Origin: G963678445 sp963678445
GTDB lineage: Bacteria > Hydrogenedentota > Hydrogenedentia > Hydrogenedentales > G963678445
Length of the DNA: 64,000 nucleotides
NCBI GenBank assembly: GCA_963678445.1
Contig: OY782877.1
Location: 3,968,001-4,032,000, forward strand
Reading direction: 5' to 3'
How positions within the stretch are numbered: the stretch's first letter is position 1; the number at the start of each line of letters is the position of its first letter. The translations under genes and the position numbers were made by a program. The notes under the pieces are model-generated. The model did not search any database, was not told the origin of the DNA, and was given only the letters and a program-made list of their open reading frames with translations. Of the stretch, positions 44,568 to 53,541 are shown in pieces.

Positions 44568-45851
44568 ATGAAAAACGTAGGATGGTATATCGTTGCAGCT
44601 ATGGCCTTGCTGGTGGCTTTCATCGTACGCAGTCCCTACATGGCGTATGCGGTGTATGCCTTCCTTTTATTAGTGCTCGTGGCGCGTTTTTCATCGCTGG
44701 CCTGGCTGACGGGCTTACACTGTGAACGCAGCGTAACCCCTGTGCAGTTGCGACAGGGGGAAAGCGTAGAGGTTTCGGTAACCGTCACCAATGCGCGAGG
44801 GTGGCCTATCCCCTGGATTTTTGTCGAAGACCAGTATCCTCCCGATTTTTCCCGTGTCGGTGCCCATTCGCGTCTGGCGATCCTGATGCCGGGACGTTCG
44901 CTATCCCTTAAGTACCAATTGACCTGTCCACGACGCGGCTACCATCGTATTGGGCCAGTTTTAATGGAATCGGGCGATCTCTTTGGCCTGCAAAGGCGTT
45001 TTAAAACGGCCACCCAACGCGATTACATCTCGGTATTGCCCAACATTGCCTACGTAGACACGCTGGGCATCGCCTCGCACCGTCCCCAAGGACCCGTGCG
45101 TATGCGCAATCGTATTTACGAAGATCCTACCCGTATCCAACAGATACGCGATTACGTTCCCGGCGATCCCCTGCGCATGATCCACTGGAAAGCCACCGCA
45201 CGTACAGGCACGCTACAGGTTAAAACCCACGAACCCGCTATCGTGGTAGGCGGGACGCTGCTCCTCGATCTGCACGAAGAAAGCTACATTCCGGAAAAGA
45301 AAGAGGAACGGATGGAGTTAGCCATTACCACTACTACTTCGATTGCCTACCTGCTGCAAATGTCGGGCGAACAGGTCGGCATGGTGACCAATGGACGTGA
45401 TGCGGCGGAAGAGGCGCGTTTTGAGGCGCAGGCGCAGCAGGGACTCAGCCGGGACGAAGTCCATGTGCACGAAGAGGAGGAATGCCTTCGTATCAGTCCG
45501 CTTTCCGTACCTACACGGCGCTCACCCATACAGTCGCAACAGATTATGGAAAATCTGGCCCGGGTTTTACCCGGACACGGACTGGATGCCAATCAACTCG
45601 TAATGGCCTCATTTCAGCATCTGCCGCGTGACGCAGCGTTATTGTTAGTCACCCCCCAGGTTACCGAAACCCTCGCGTTGACGTTGGGCATGATGAAACT
45701 GCACGGCTTTGCCGTCACCGTATTTTTTATCCAACACGAAGCAGGCTACCAGGAAGCCGCAACATTATTGGCGCAACACAACATTCACGTGTTTCATATT
45801 ACCCACGAACGGGATTTGTATACACTGGCTCCTGAAAAAATAGGACAATAA
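44568..45851 (+). CDS. DUF58 membrane protein (second copy)
   Basis: 427 residues. Two N-terminal TM helices (5-23, 28-45), a beta domain (55-160), then the DUF58 signature IRDYVPGDPLRMIHWKATARTG (about 202-223) and a vWA-like fold (LLLDLHEES). It differs from the short DUF58 at 19044 in having TM anchors, and it has no MoxR neighbour. The next gene, 25 bases on, is a membrane protein with a DUF4129-like tail, the normal partner of this DUF58 subtype. Confidence 0.85.
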   Translation: MKNVGWYIVAAMALLVAFIVRSPYMAYAVYAFLLLVLVARFSSLAWLTGLHCERSVTPVQLRQGESVEVSVTVTNARGWPIPWIFVEDQYPPDFSRVGAHSRLAILMPGRSLSLKYQLTCPRRGYHRIGPVLMESGDLFGLQRRFKTATQRDYISVLPNIAYVDTLGIASHRPQGPVRMRNRIYEDPTRIQQIRDYVPGDPLRMIHWKATARTGTLQVKTHEPAIVVGGTLLLDLHEESYIPEKKEERMELAITTTTSIAYLLQMSGEQVGMVTNGRDAAEEARFEAQAQQGLSRDEVHVHEEEECLRISPLSVPTRRSPIQSQQIMENLARVLPGHGLDANQLVMASFQHLPRDAALLLVTPQVTETLALTLGMMKLHGFAVTVFFIQHEAGYQEAATLLAQHNIHVFHITHERDLYTLAPEKIGQ

Positions 45852-45876
45852 CTGCGCAACATTAAGTGAGCATAGT

Positions 45877-47676
45877 ATGTCTCCAAGTCCATACATACCC
45901 CCGGATTCAGAAACGAAATCGGATGAGACGCAACCTACACCGGCAACGGATTTTCAATCGTTGATGCAACAACCCGATCCGGGTTTCGAGAATTTACTCG
46001 AAAAAAATGCGTCTGCTATCGGTCCGGCAACCGATTTTCAATCCCTTACCGCAGGACAACGTCCTCCACAAGACCCCTTACCCCAACGTACCATCACCGA
46101 TACCCTATTGGGCGTGCTGACCCCGCTCATGATTTTCTTCATGGTCTACTCGGTGATCTTTTTCCTGCTCGACGTACGCTATATTTACACCGAAGTGCAC
46201 GACAATAATCTGCGTTTTGTCGCCGCCTGTTTCGTGCTCGGCGTTGTCGCCCTCAATCGCATCATCGTCCGAAACGATTCCAGCGAATCCATCCTCTACT
46301 TTATTGCCCTCGCCTTCGCCATCGGCCTGTACACCTTTTCCACCACCGGCATGTTCGAAGTAGGCTCCGTCGCCCGCAACTTTATGAACGACAACCCCTA
46401 CGCAGCCACCGCATTCAACCTGCTGATAGTCGCCTTCATCTGGTGGCTGACCAACCGCCTCATGCACGAATGCTGCGTAGATGAAAACAAGGTTGCTGGC
46501 GACGTTGGCATGCTTACCGCCACCGCACGCCGCATGCAACATGCGTTAAAGCGTGACGAGCGTGTCTCAGCCCCCCAAAAGAAAAAAGATGTGCCGCCTC
46601 CGAATATTTTTTACGAATTCGAAGCTTTCGACCCCACAGAAGGGTATAAACCCAAGACCAAACCCACTCCGGCTCCCGCTCTGCCTGACAAACGCCTCAC
46701 ACGGCATCATCCCGGCATGTCCATCTTCTACTTTTCGATACCCGTGATGACCCTTTTTTCTCTCGGACTCCGCGTCGCGCAACAAGGCGGCGAATCCATG
46801 GTCCTCGCAGGCCAATGCTACATGGCCCTCTACACCCTCTGCGCGCTCACCCTCCTGCTCCTGACCAGTCTGGCCGGACTTCGCCAATACTTCCGCAACC
46901 GTCGCATCCCCATGCCCGACCGCATCGGCTGGTTCTGGATAGGACTGGGTCTGTGGATGATCGCCCTCGTCATGATCGGCGCTACCCAGCTGCCCATGCC
47001 CGATCGTCCCAGGATGCTCCACGTCGGTTTCCACGAAACTGACTACTGGACCCAAACCTCCACCTTCCAGCTACGTGGTGCAGATACCCCCCAAAAAGCC
47101 ATCCAGGAAGCCACACAACTGCTCGACCAGATTGGCCAGATAGTACTTATCGGTCTTGCCCTCTTTCTCGCCTACGCCCTCCTCAAAGCCCTGGCCGCGC
47201 TTGCTGCACGCATCGCGCGCCGCCGCGACCGCTACCCCCGCATCATCGTGCGCTTCTTTGACCGACTCGAACACCTCCTCACCCGCTTCACCCAGCTACC
47301 TCAACGCAAAGCGCCACGAAGACGACGCATCCGCATCCAACGCGACCTCGCCACCTGCAGGCAATTCCACAATTCCCTCAGCCACCCTCCCCAAACAACC
47401 CCCATGTCCCCAAGCGACCACATCACCTACGCCTACGACGCCCTCTGCGCCCTCGCCCACGACCTCGGCGTCCCCCGTCAACAAGGTCAGACCCCCAACG
47501 AATTCCTTGCCGCCTTTCCCCAAGCCCTCCATAGCCTGCGCGACGAAGCCCGCGAACTCACTCAACTTCACGAACGTGCTGCCTACGCTCCCATCCCGCC
47601 CGACGAAGATATTCTCGACCGACTCCGCAAATTCTGGAGCACCTACGAACGCGCCCGAAAACGAGTCCTGAAATAA
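45877..47676 (+). CDS. Polytopic membrane protein with DUF4129-like C-terminus
   Basis: 599 residues. A Pro-rich cytoplasmic start (1-70), which repeats PATDFQSL twice, is followed by seven or eight TM helices (about 80-440) with a hydrophilic insertion (205-265) and a C-terminal domain (480-590) that has the DUF4129-type helices (DHITYAYDALCALAHDLGVPRQQGQTPNEF). DUF58-transglutaminase-DUF4129 clusters are common in other bacteria; here the transglutaminase domain is absent. Codons are heavily C-ending. Function unknown. Confidence 0.6.
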   Translation: MSPSPYIPPDSETKSDETQPTPATDFQSLMQQPDPGFENLLEKNASAIGPATDFQSLTAGQRPPQDPLPQRTITDTLLGVLTPLMIFFMVYSVIFFLLDVRYIYTEVHDNNLRFVAACFVLGVVALNRIIVRNDSSESILYFIALAFAIGLYTFSTTGMFEVGSVARNFMNDNPYAATAFNLLIVAFIWWLTNRLMHECCVDENKVAGDVGMLTATARRMQHALKRDERVSAPQKKKDVPPPNIFYEFEAFDPTEGYKPKTKPTPAPALPDKRLTRHHPGMSIFYFSIPVMTLFSLGLRVAQQGGESMVLAGQCYMALYTLCALTLLLLTSLAGLRQYFRNRRIPMPDRIGWFWIGLGLWMIALVMIGATQLPMPDRPRMLHVGFHETDYWTQTSTFQLRGADTPQKAIQEATQLLDQIGQIVLIGLALFLAYALLKALAALAARIARRRDRYPRIIVRFFDRLEHLLTRFTQLPQRKAPRRRRIRIQRDLATCRQFHNSLSHPPQTTPMSPSDHITYAYDALCALAHDLGVPRQQGQTPNEFLAAFPQALHSLRDEARELTQLHERAAYAPIPPDEDILDRLRKFWSTYERARKRVLK

Positions 47677-47814
47677 CGACGAAGAAAACTGGGCTGCACA
47701 ACCCTACAGTATGCCCTTTTACGTACATTCTAGAAATTTTTTCTTGTTTTAAATAGAAAAGGCCTGTAAAATCCCGTAACCGTATTTTTGCAATAATGTG
47801 AGAAAAGGAAAAGT

Positions 47815-48345
47815 ATGTACTACAAAGAAACACAACGAATGGCTGTCTGGGTTTATATAATTATATTCGGCATTATCGCGATGTTTTTTTCCTTTTGCGT
47901 TCCTATCGAGGCAGTCTGTCGTCTGATTGCGGATAATGTGAAAGCTGGATGGGTTTTTTATGTTTTTATATTTAGCCTCCTTGCCCCCCTTTTTTGTTTT
48001 TTTCAATCCTTGGATCGTTTGCGTATGTACACCGGCGTAGATTCCAACCATATTCAGGTAGCATTCGGCACGGTATTTCGTGTGCCCCTGCTAGAAATTC
48101 CCCTTGAGTATATCCATACTTTACGCAAAGTATCCTATCGCCCTTGGTGTAACCGACTATATCGTTCCAAGCGTTCTTTTGAAGGTAAACCGTGCGAGTT
48201 TTGCGCCATGCGGGGCACTTGGGGCGTGCTGATAGAGACAAACGAACGCCGTTTAGTCATCGGCAGCCAGCATCCTGATAAACTCATAGCGGCTTTGCGT
48301 GATGCGGGGGTAAACACGGATTCAACGCTGGCTTGTGCGGACTAA
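47815..48345 (+). CDS. Two-TM protein with PH-like domain, paralogue 1
   Basis: 176 residues, start after AAGGAAAAGT. Two TM helices (11-31, 45-63) then a soluble C-terminal domain (75-170) with RKVSYRPW and GVLIETNERRLVIGSQHPDKLIAALRDAG, a pattern reminiscent of bacterial PH-like domains (the strand before the last helix). It is a tandem duplicate of the next gene. Sequence AT-rich compared with the preceding gene. Confidence 0.65.
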   Translation: MYYKETQRMAVWVYIIIFGIIAMFFSFCVPIEAVCRLIADNVKAGWVFYVFIFSLLAPLFCFFQSLDRLRMYTGVDSNHIQVAFGTVFRVPLLEIPLEYIHTLRKVSYRPWCNRLYRSKRSFEGKPCEFCAMRGTWGVLIETNERRLVIGSQHPDKLIAALRDAGVNTDSTLACAD

Positions 48346-48384
48346 ATAATGTCTCTCATAAAAAGCGACGATAGGACGGAAAGT

Positions 48385-48912
48385 ATGTACTACAAAGAAA
48401 CGCAACGGGTGCCTGTCTGGTTTATGGTGCTATGTGGGATGTCTTTATTTATAGTTACTTGTCTGGAAATTTACGGCTATTATTTTAGAATAGTGAATGA
48501 TATAAAAGAAACAATAGATTTTCATGATACAACTTTTATTCTTCTATGTTGGATGAGTATAAATTTATTTATGCTAGTCAAATATTTTTATTTAGATACC
48601 TTGGTAGATGATAAGAAAATTCAGGTTCGATATAGTATACTGCTTGGCCCATCCCCACCCGATATCGCCCTTGAACATATTCGTGGATTACGCAAAGTAT
48701 CCTATAGCCCCTGGCGTAAAGTAGGGTATCGCCTCAGGCATTCTTTTGAAGGAAAGTCGTGCGAATTCTGTACCATTCGGGGCCCCCAGGGCGTGCTGAT
48801 AGAAACAAACGAACGCCGTTTACTCATCGGCAGTCAGCATCCGGATCAACTGATAGCGGCTTTGCGTGATGCGGGGGTAAACACCGAGTCAGCGGTGGCT
48901 TGTGCGGAGTGA
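48385..48912 (+). CDS. Two-TM protein with PH-like domain, paralogue 2
   Basis: 175 residues from ATG 48385 (GGACGGAAAGT upstream). Shares MYYKETQR at the start and a near-identical C-terminal domain (GVLIETNERRLLIGSQHPD) with the preceding gene. The TM region has diverged almost completely, as if only the ends were under selection or had been converted. Confidence 0.65.
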   Translation: MYYKETQRVPVWFMVLCGMSLFIVTCLEIYGYYFRIVNDIKETIDFHDTTFILLCWMSINLFMLVKYFYLDTLVDDKKIQVRYSILLGPSPPDIALEHIRGLRKVSYSPWRKVGYRLRHSFEGKSCEFCTIRGPQGVLIETNERRLLIGSQHPDQLIAALRDAGVNTESAVACAE

Positions 48913-48976
48913 GCGGTGTTTTTTGCTACTCGCTTTTTGCTACAATTTTGGCATCGCAACATGGAAGTGTTGATGG

Positions 48977-49933
48977 ATGTCGTATACACAACGAATGATA
49001 TATTCCATAGGCGGCGCCCTTGTGATACATGTGGCGCTGTTGTTTTTTTGGCTGCTGCTTCCTGAACGTAGTGGTTTTGGACCTGCGCCTACGCCTGAGC
49101 CGATTGTGTTGAATCTGCAGACGCAGCAGGAAACGCGACAGTTGGTGTCGGTGCGCGAAGCGTCGGAAACGCCGCCTGAGGAGACGCGTCACATTGCGGA
49201 AACGCACAGTCTGGCGGCGGATCGCACGTTGAAGCAGGGGGACACCACTGGGCCATCGGTGGAGGTGGAGGATACGGTTGCGGTTTTGGAGACGCCGCCT
49301 GTTGCCCCCATGCCTGAGCCGGTGCCCGAACAGGAGCAGCAGGTGGTGGAGGAGCCGGTAGAGGAAGCAAGGCAGGAATCGCATGAGGATACATCGGTAG
49401 CAGTGGAGGAGGTCGTTGCACAGGAAACACCGGCGGTGCAGGAAATGAAGGAGGTGGAAAGCGCTTCAGAGGCGCAGGAGGTGGAGGAAAAACCGGCTGC
49501 TACGGAACAACCGATGAAGGTAGCGAAGGCGACGTCACCACCGCCTGTACCACCCCAGGAGCCGCCACGGCGTTCGCGTGGACGCAAAGGAGGGGCGCAT
49601 CGGAAGGGGGTAACCAATTTTGCGGCGATCCAGGATAAAATTGTCCCCTATTTGGAGAAGATGCAGAATAGTGTAGAACTGGAATGGAATGCGGCGTTAT
49701 TGACGCGTTATTCGGGTACTTCGCCTGTCAGGGTGGAGATTGAGTGCGCGATTTCTCCTGAGGGCGAGGTGGTGTCTGTCGTGATTATGGGGACGCCCAA
49801 AGATCGCGTGTATGCGGCCTTGTGTAAAGATGCGATTGAGCGGGCGGGTCCCTTTGGTGCATTTGACTTCGAAGTGCCGCCGATATACCAAAATCAGAAT
49901 CTGGAGATTCGATGGACCTTTAGTTTTTTGTAG
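48977..49933 (+). CDS. TonB/TolA-like energy transducer
   Basis: 318 residues. One N-terminal TM helix (7-28, MIYSIGGALVIHVALLFFW), a long Glu/Val/Pro-rich periplasmic spacer (35-200), and a TonB/TolA-type C-terminal domain (215-318; VRVEIECAISPEGEVVSVVI). An ExbB-type gene follows after 87 bases. With it, it probably couples the inner-membrane proton motive force to an outer-membrane partner, but no ExbD is present. Confidence 0.78.
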   Translation: MSYTQRMIYSIGGALVIHVALLFFWLLLPERSGFGPAPTPEPIVLNLQTQQETRQLVSVREASETPPEETRHIAETHSLAADRTLKQGDTTGPSVEVEDTVAVLETPPVAPMPEPVPEQEQQVVEEPVEEARQESHEDTSVAVEEVVAQETPAVQEMKEVESASEAQEVEEKPAATEQPMKVAKATSPPPVPPQEPPRRSRGRKGGAHRKGVTNFAAIQDKIVPYLEKMQNSVELEWNAALLTRYSGTSPVRVEIECAISPEGEVVSVVIMGTPKDRVYAALCKDAIERAGPFGAFDFEVPPIYQNQNLEIRWTFSFL

Positions 49934-50020
49934 TTCGAGTTGTTCGAACAAAGCTGTCTGTGACACGGTAGCTGTAGACGGGAAATCCCTGTTTCTCGAT
50001 GTGGATAAAGGAAGAGTGAA

Positions 50021-50656
50021 ATGGATGCATTGACCTTGTTGAAGCAAGGGGGCTGGTTGATGGTTCCCTTGGGAATATGCTCGATTTTGGCGTTGGCGAT
50101 TATTATCGAACGAAGTATAGCGCTACGTCGGGCGCGTGTGATTGATGAGGCGGTTTTAAAGATGATCGCACGTTATGCTGGGGAGGAATCGGCTGAGCGT
50201 GCGTTGATTGGCTGTCAACGGGCGCATGGAGCGTTTGCGCAGGTGATTACGGGGGTGATTACAACGCGTCATCTGGATCATGCACAGGCGATTGAGAATA
50301 TGAATGCGGTAGGGCGCACTCAGGTAGGGCGTTTGGAACGGGGCCTGACGCTGTTGGAAATCATCGCCGCGATAAGTCCGTTGCTGGGTCTGTTGGGCAC
50401 GGTGTGGGGCATGGTGAAAGTCTTCAATGCGATCACCGCCCAGGGGCTAGGTAATCCGCAAGTGCTTTCCGATGGGATTTCTAATGCGTTGGTGACTACC
50501 GTAGCCGGATTATGTGTTGCTATCCCGGCATTGGTTTTCCATAGTTTGTTCAGCAAACGTGTGGAGGAACTGGCAACTGAAATGCAGGATCATGCTACGC
50601 GTTTTATTTTGCATCTCAATGCGCTGGCCGATAATGCCTCGGTACGTAAACGCTAG
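50021..50656 (+). CDS. exbB: ExbB/TolQ/MotA-type proton channel subunit
   Basis: 211 residues. Three TM helices (11-32, 113-135, 150-172). The first is followed by ERSIALRRARV and the second and third surround a conserved loop: ISPLLGLLGTVWGM (about 116-129) and ALVTTVAGLCVAIPALVF. This is the classic ExbB layout. The usual ExbD gene is absent: a tandem repeat begins 33 bases after the stop. ExbD may be elsewhere in the genome or lost. Confidence 0.93.
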   Translation: MDALTLLKQGGWLMVPLGICSILALAIIIERSIALRRARVIDEAVLKMIARYAGEESAERALIGCQRAHGAFAQVITGVITTRHLDHAQAIENMNAVGRTQVGRLERGLTLLEIIAAISPLLGLLGTVWGMVKVFNAITAQGLGNPQVLSDGISNALVTTVAGLCVAIPALVFHSLFSKRVEELATEMQDHATRFILHLNALADNASVRKR

Positions 50657-50674
50657 CTGCCAGGCGTTAATAAC

Positions 50675-50702
50675 TTCTTTCTTTTTACGGAAAAAGAAAG
50701 AA
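50675..50702. terminator. Hairpin after exbB, possible terminator
   Basis: TTCTTTCTTTTT-ACGG-AAAAAGAAAGAA, a 12-bp perfect stem with a 4-base loop. The right arm is the start of the tandem array. It is A/T-rich and not flanked by a T-run, so it may be a repeat end and not a terminator. Confidence 0.4.
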
Positions 50703-51067
50703 GCAAAGAAAAACGCGGATTTTAGTTAGCTTCGCTTTGATTACCCACGGCAAGGACCACACTGTTGTGAGTGACGCTGTCTACCTGGCTGTGTTCCTTG
50801 GAGCACCGGAAAAAGAAAGAAGCAAAGAAAAAGGCAGGTTTTAGTTAGCTTCGCTTTGATTACCCACGGCAAGGACCACATGTTGTGAGTGGCGCTGTCT
50901 ACCTGGCTGTGTTCCTTGGAGCACCGGAAAAAGAAAGAAGCAAAGAAAAAGGCAGGTTTTAGTTAGCTTCGCTTTGATTACTCACGGCAAGGACCACATG
51001 TTGTGAGTGGCGCTGTCTACCTGGCTATGTTCCCTGGAGCAGAGGAAAAAGAAAGAAGGAAAGAAAT
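50689..51067 (+). repeat. 118-bp tandem repeat, three copies plus partial
   Basis: Units begin GGAAAAAGAAAGAAG at 50689, 50808, 50926 and (partial, 24 bases) 51044, so the period is 118-119 bases with over 95% identity between units. Each unit holds GGCAAGGACCACA and, further on, TGTGTTCCTTG, an imperfect stem that matches the core of the dispersed repeats. Confidence 0.95.
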
Positions 51068-51142
51068 TACCACGTATCTTTATAAAATGCTTGTGGTCAG
51101 CCGCATCAGTGCCTTTTTCTGATACTCTGGAATATAAATAAA

Positions 51143-51171
51143 CGCCGCATGTTTCGTATGAACATGCGGCG
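51143..51171 (-). terminator. Intrinsic terminator of gspF
   Basis: A perfect 11-bp stem (CGCCGCATGTT/AACATGCGGCG), loop of 7. On the minus strand it is followed by TTTATTTATATT, 27 bases past the gspF stop. Confidence 0.82.
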
Positions 51172-51197
51172 AAATTTTTACGTTGGTGAATTATAGA

Positions 51198-52412
51198 TTA
51201 GACGCCAGCGCTGCCCAGGCTATCGAGCATGCCGATAAGTGGCAGGAAAAGTGCTACGAAGAGGAGGAGTACGGCCATACCGACGACGAGGGTGAAGACG
51301 GGTTGCAAGGCTTCGCCCAGACCGCCTACGCTGATCTTGACTTCTTCTTCGTATACGTCGGCGATTTGTTCGGCCACTTGGTCCACAGCGCCGGATTCTT
51401 CACCGGTGACAAACATGTCGGTGACAACAGCTGGAATGATGCCGACGGCTTCCCGGAGTGGGGTCTCAAGGCCGCCACCAACTTCGACGGAATCGCGAAC
51501 GCCTTGCAGGCTGTGGGCTACGGCGCGGTTGTGAATGGCGTTGCGGGTCAGGTCGAGCGTGGACATCATGGACAGGCCGCTACGTAGCAGCAGCGACATG
51601 GTGCGGGTTAATTCGACAATGGCGTTCTTATGGATGATGGAGCCGACAATGGGAATGCGAAGTTTGATCCGATCAGCATTTAGTCGACGGACGGGATTTT
51701 TGATGTACCACATGCGGTAAACCAGGATTAGTGCGACTATTACGGCGAGCGGCGCCCACCACCAGACTTGGAAGAAGTTGGATATGGAGAGGAATTTCTG
51801 GGTGATGGGAGGGACGGTCAGATTGGAGCGTGCAAACATCTCCTGGAATTGTGGTACGACGATGTTGGTTAACAGAAGCAGTACGCCAAAACATGCCAGA
51901 ATGAGTATGACAGGGTAGATCATGGCGCTGCGTACGCGTTTGCGTAACAGTTCGCTGTCTTCGCGGTAATCGACCATGCGGCGTAATACGGTAACGAGCG
52001 TACCGCTGGCTTCACTGGCTTTGATCAGGTTGACAAAGACGGTGTCGAAGTAGCGCGGATGGCGATCGAAGGCTTGCCAGAGGGGATTACCTGTTTCTAC
52101 ATATTCGGCAATGTCGGAAACCAGGGCGCGGGTAGAGGCCCGTTCTCCGCGCATGGTCAGCGTTTTGAGTGAACGCAGCAGCGGCGTACCGGCTTCCAAC
52201 AGCATGATTAATTGGCGAAGGAAGTTGGTGACGTCTACGTGGCGTACATTGCCGCGTTGAAACAGAGCTGCGGCTTGTGAAGTCGGCATATCGTTTGAGC
52301 GAATGATGATGTCGTCTTTCACAGGTGATGCTTCTGTGGTGGATACTTTTTTGCGCGGACTGCGTTTTACCCGCTTGGGGCCGCTGCCGGAGTTCTCGGC
52401 GTTGCTTGCCAT
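51198..52412 (-). CDS. gspF: Type II secretion inner-membrane protein F
   Basis: 404 residues, start after GGAGGAGA. A basic cytoplasmic head (1-60), two T2SF domains (about 65-185 and 265-385) with FLRQLIMLLEAGTPLLRSL and ELTRTMSLLLRSGLSMMSTL, and three TM helices (about 165-185, 215-235, 380-400). GspF-type proteins form the inner-membrane platform of type II secretion or type IV pilus machines. It is the last gene of gspI-gspJ-gspK-gspF. The other machine genes (E, D, G, L, M) are not in the window. Confidence 0.93.
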   Translation of the reverse strand: MASNAENSGSGPKRVKRSPRKKVSTTEASPVKDDIIIRSNDMPTSQAAALFQRGNVRHVDVTNFLRQLIMLLEAGTPLLRSLKTLTMRGERASTRALVSDIAEYVETGNPLWQAFDRHPRYFDTVFVNLIKASEASGTLVTVLRRMVDYREDSELLRKRVRSAMIYPVILILACFGVLLLLTNIVVPQFQEMFARSNLTVPPITQKFLSISNFFQVWWWAPLAVIVALILVYRMWYIKNPVRRLNADRIKLRIPIVGSIIHKNAIVELTRTMSLLLRSGLSMMSTLDLTRNAIHNRAVAHSLQGVRDSVEVGGGLETPLREAVGIIPAVVTDMFVTGEESGAVDQVAEQIADVYEEEVKISVGGLGEALQPVFTLVVGMAVLLLFVALFLPLIGMLDSLGSAGV

Positions 52413-52463
52413 AGCGCGGTCTCCTCCCTTTTTATAATGATGTTTTACGCTACATTTGGATTG

Positions 52464-53537
52464 TTATTTTGAAGCAGCGACGGTTGTCGGAGCCGTTTCT
52501 GACGGTTCTGTTGCTGCCTGGATTTGTTCTTGGGAATCGGTTCGCCAACGAAGTATTTCGGGCTGGCCATATTCGGGAATGCTGACCAAGGTATCAACAT
52601 GCGCCGTTGTGGTGTTGTAAGCAGTTTCTCCGCTGAGGTAGGCATACTCAGCTGTACTTGTCAGGTGGAAACAACGGGATTGCAGTGCCAGCGGCGCAGG
52701 TAGCTTTTCCGGTGTGGCGGCATCGGGTTTGATGTTGAAGGTCATCGGATCTTTGCCTGAAACGGCAACGAGTGCCGCGAAAGTTTTAAAGGGACGCCGA
52801 ACAACGACTTGTTTGGCCGCTTCTATGGGGATATCCAGAATAGCCGCCATGACTTCTACTGGCGCGGTGTTGATGTTGAGGTAATGGCTGGGATCGTCAT
52901 GGTCTGTGACCGAATAGGTGGTAATTAAAGAACGATCCAGAGCGTCGAACTGGGCTTTGCTTAAAAGGCCGCGTGTGAGCAGATCGTCAATACTCAACAA
53001 CCATTGTTTCTGGGCTTCGTCAGCGTTGTTTTTATGAGCATCATTACGGGGTAGGCTGCTGGTGATGCGGCGCGCCGTAGCGCCGTCGACACCTAATACG
53101 GCCTGTAATACGCTGGCTGGTGCGTGGTTGAGGTTTACTTTGCCACTTTCATCGGTCACTGTCACCGTGGCTTCTGCGCGGCGCGTGTCCATGTGCGTCA
53201 GTCCTAAGCCGGCACTCGTAGGGCCTTTCTTATAGGTGGGGAAGGTATAGGTACGTGGTTGCGCCACAATCTGCATCTCTTGTCCTGCTTGTAACGCTTG
53301 TACCAGATCGCCAAGAGCTGCATTTATACCGGCTACGGACAATTGCCGCGCACGGGATTGGCGTACGGAGAAATCTGTCCGCTCCATTTCGATGTACATA
53401 TGCCGCACATACATGGTGCCTAAGGTGGATAGCAGAGCAAGCATGACGACGGCGAAGAGCAGTGCTGCGCCACGTATATCCTTGTAGGCTGATTTCTGCA
53501 TCGATACGGAATGTCCTATCATGAATCGGTTACTCAT
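52464..53537 (-). CDS. gspK: GspK-like minor pseudopilin
   Basis: 357 residues. A hydrophobic helix (24-45, ALLFAVVMLALLSTL) preceded by RG, where prepilin peptidase would cut, and an acidic residue a few positions on (YIEMERTDF). Large globular part with two helix-hairpin-helix-like segments (VNLNHAPASVLQAVLGVDG; LNINTAPVEVMAAIL), the diagnostic GspK feature. GspK caps the pseudopilus tip with I and J. Gap to gspJ is four bases. Confidence 0.85.
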   Translation of the reverse strand: MSNRFMIGHSVSMQKSAYKDIRGAALLFAVVMLALLSTLGTMYVRHMYIEMERTDFSVRQSRARQLSVAGINAALGDLVQALQAGQEMQIVAQPRTYTFPTYKKGPTSAGLGLTHMDTRRAEATVTVTDESGKVNLNHAPASVLQAVLGVDGATARRITSSLPRNDAHKNNADEAQKQWLLSIDDLLTRGLLSKAQFDALDRSLITTYSVTDHDDPSHYLNINTAPVEVMAAILDIPIEAAKQVVVRRPFKTFAALVAVSGKDPMTFNIKPDAATPEKLPAPLALQSRCFHLTSTAEYAYLSGETAYNTTTAHVDTLVSIPEYGQPEILRWRTDSQEQIQAATEPSETAPTTVAASK

Positions 53538-53541
53538 AGGT

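Larger units (their letters stand above)
50657..51197. other. Gene-free region between exbB and gspF
   Basis: 541 bases. Filled by a hairpin (50675-50702), the 118-bp tandem array and the terminator of gspF. No ORF with a ribosome site, and no trace of an exbD sequence in any frame. Confidence 0.8.

Noticed and set aside
50689..51067. CRISPR array
   Set aside because: The 118-bp units are contiguous with no unique spacers, and no cas genes are near.
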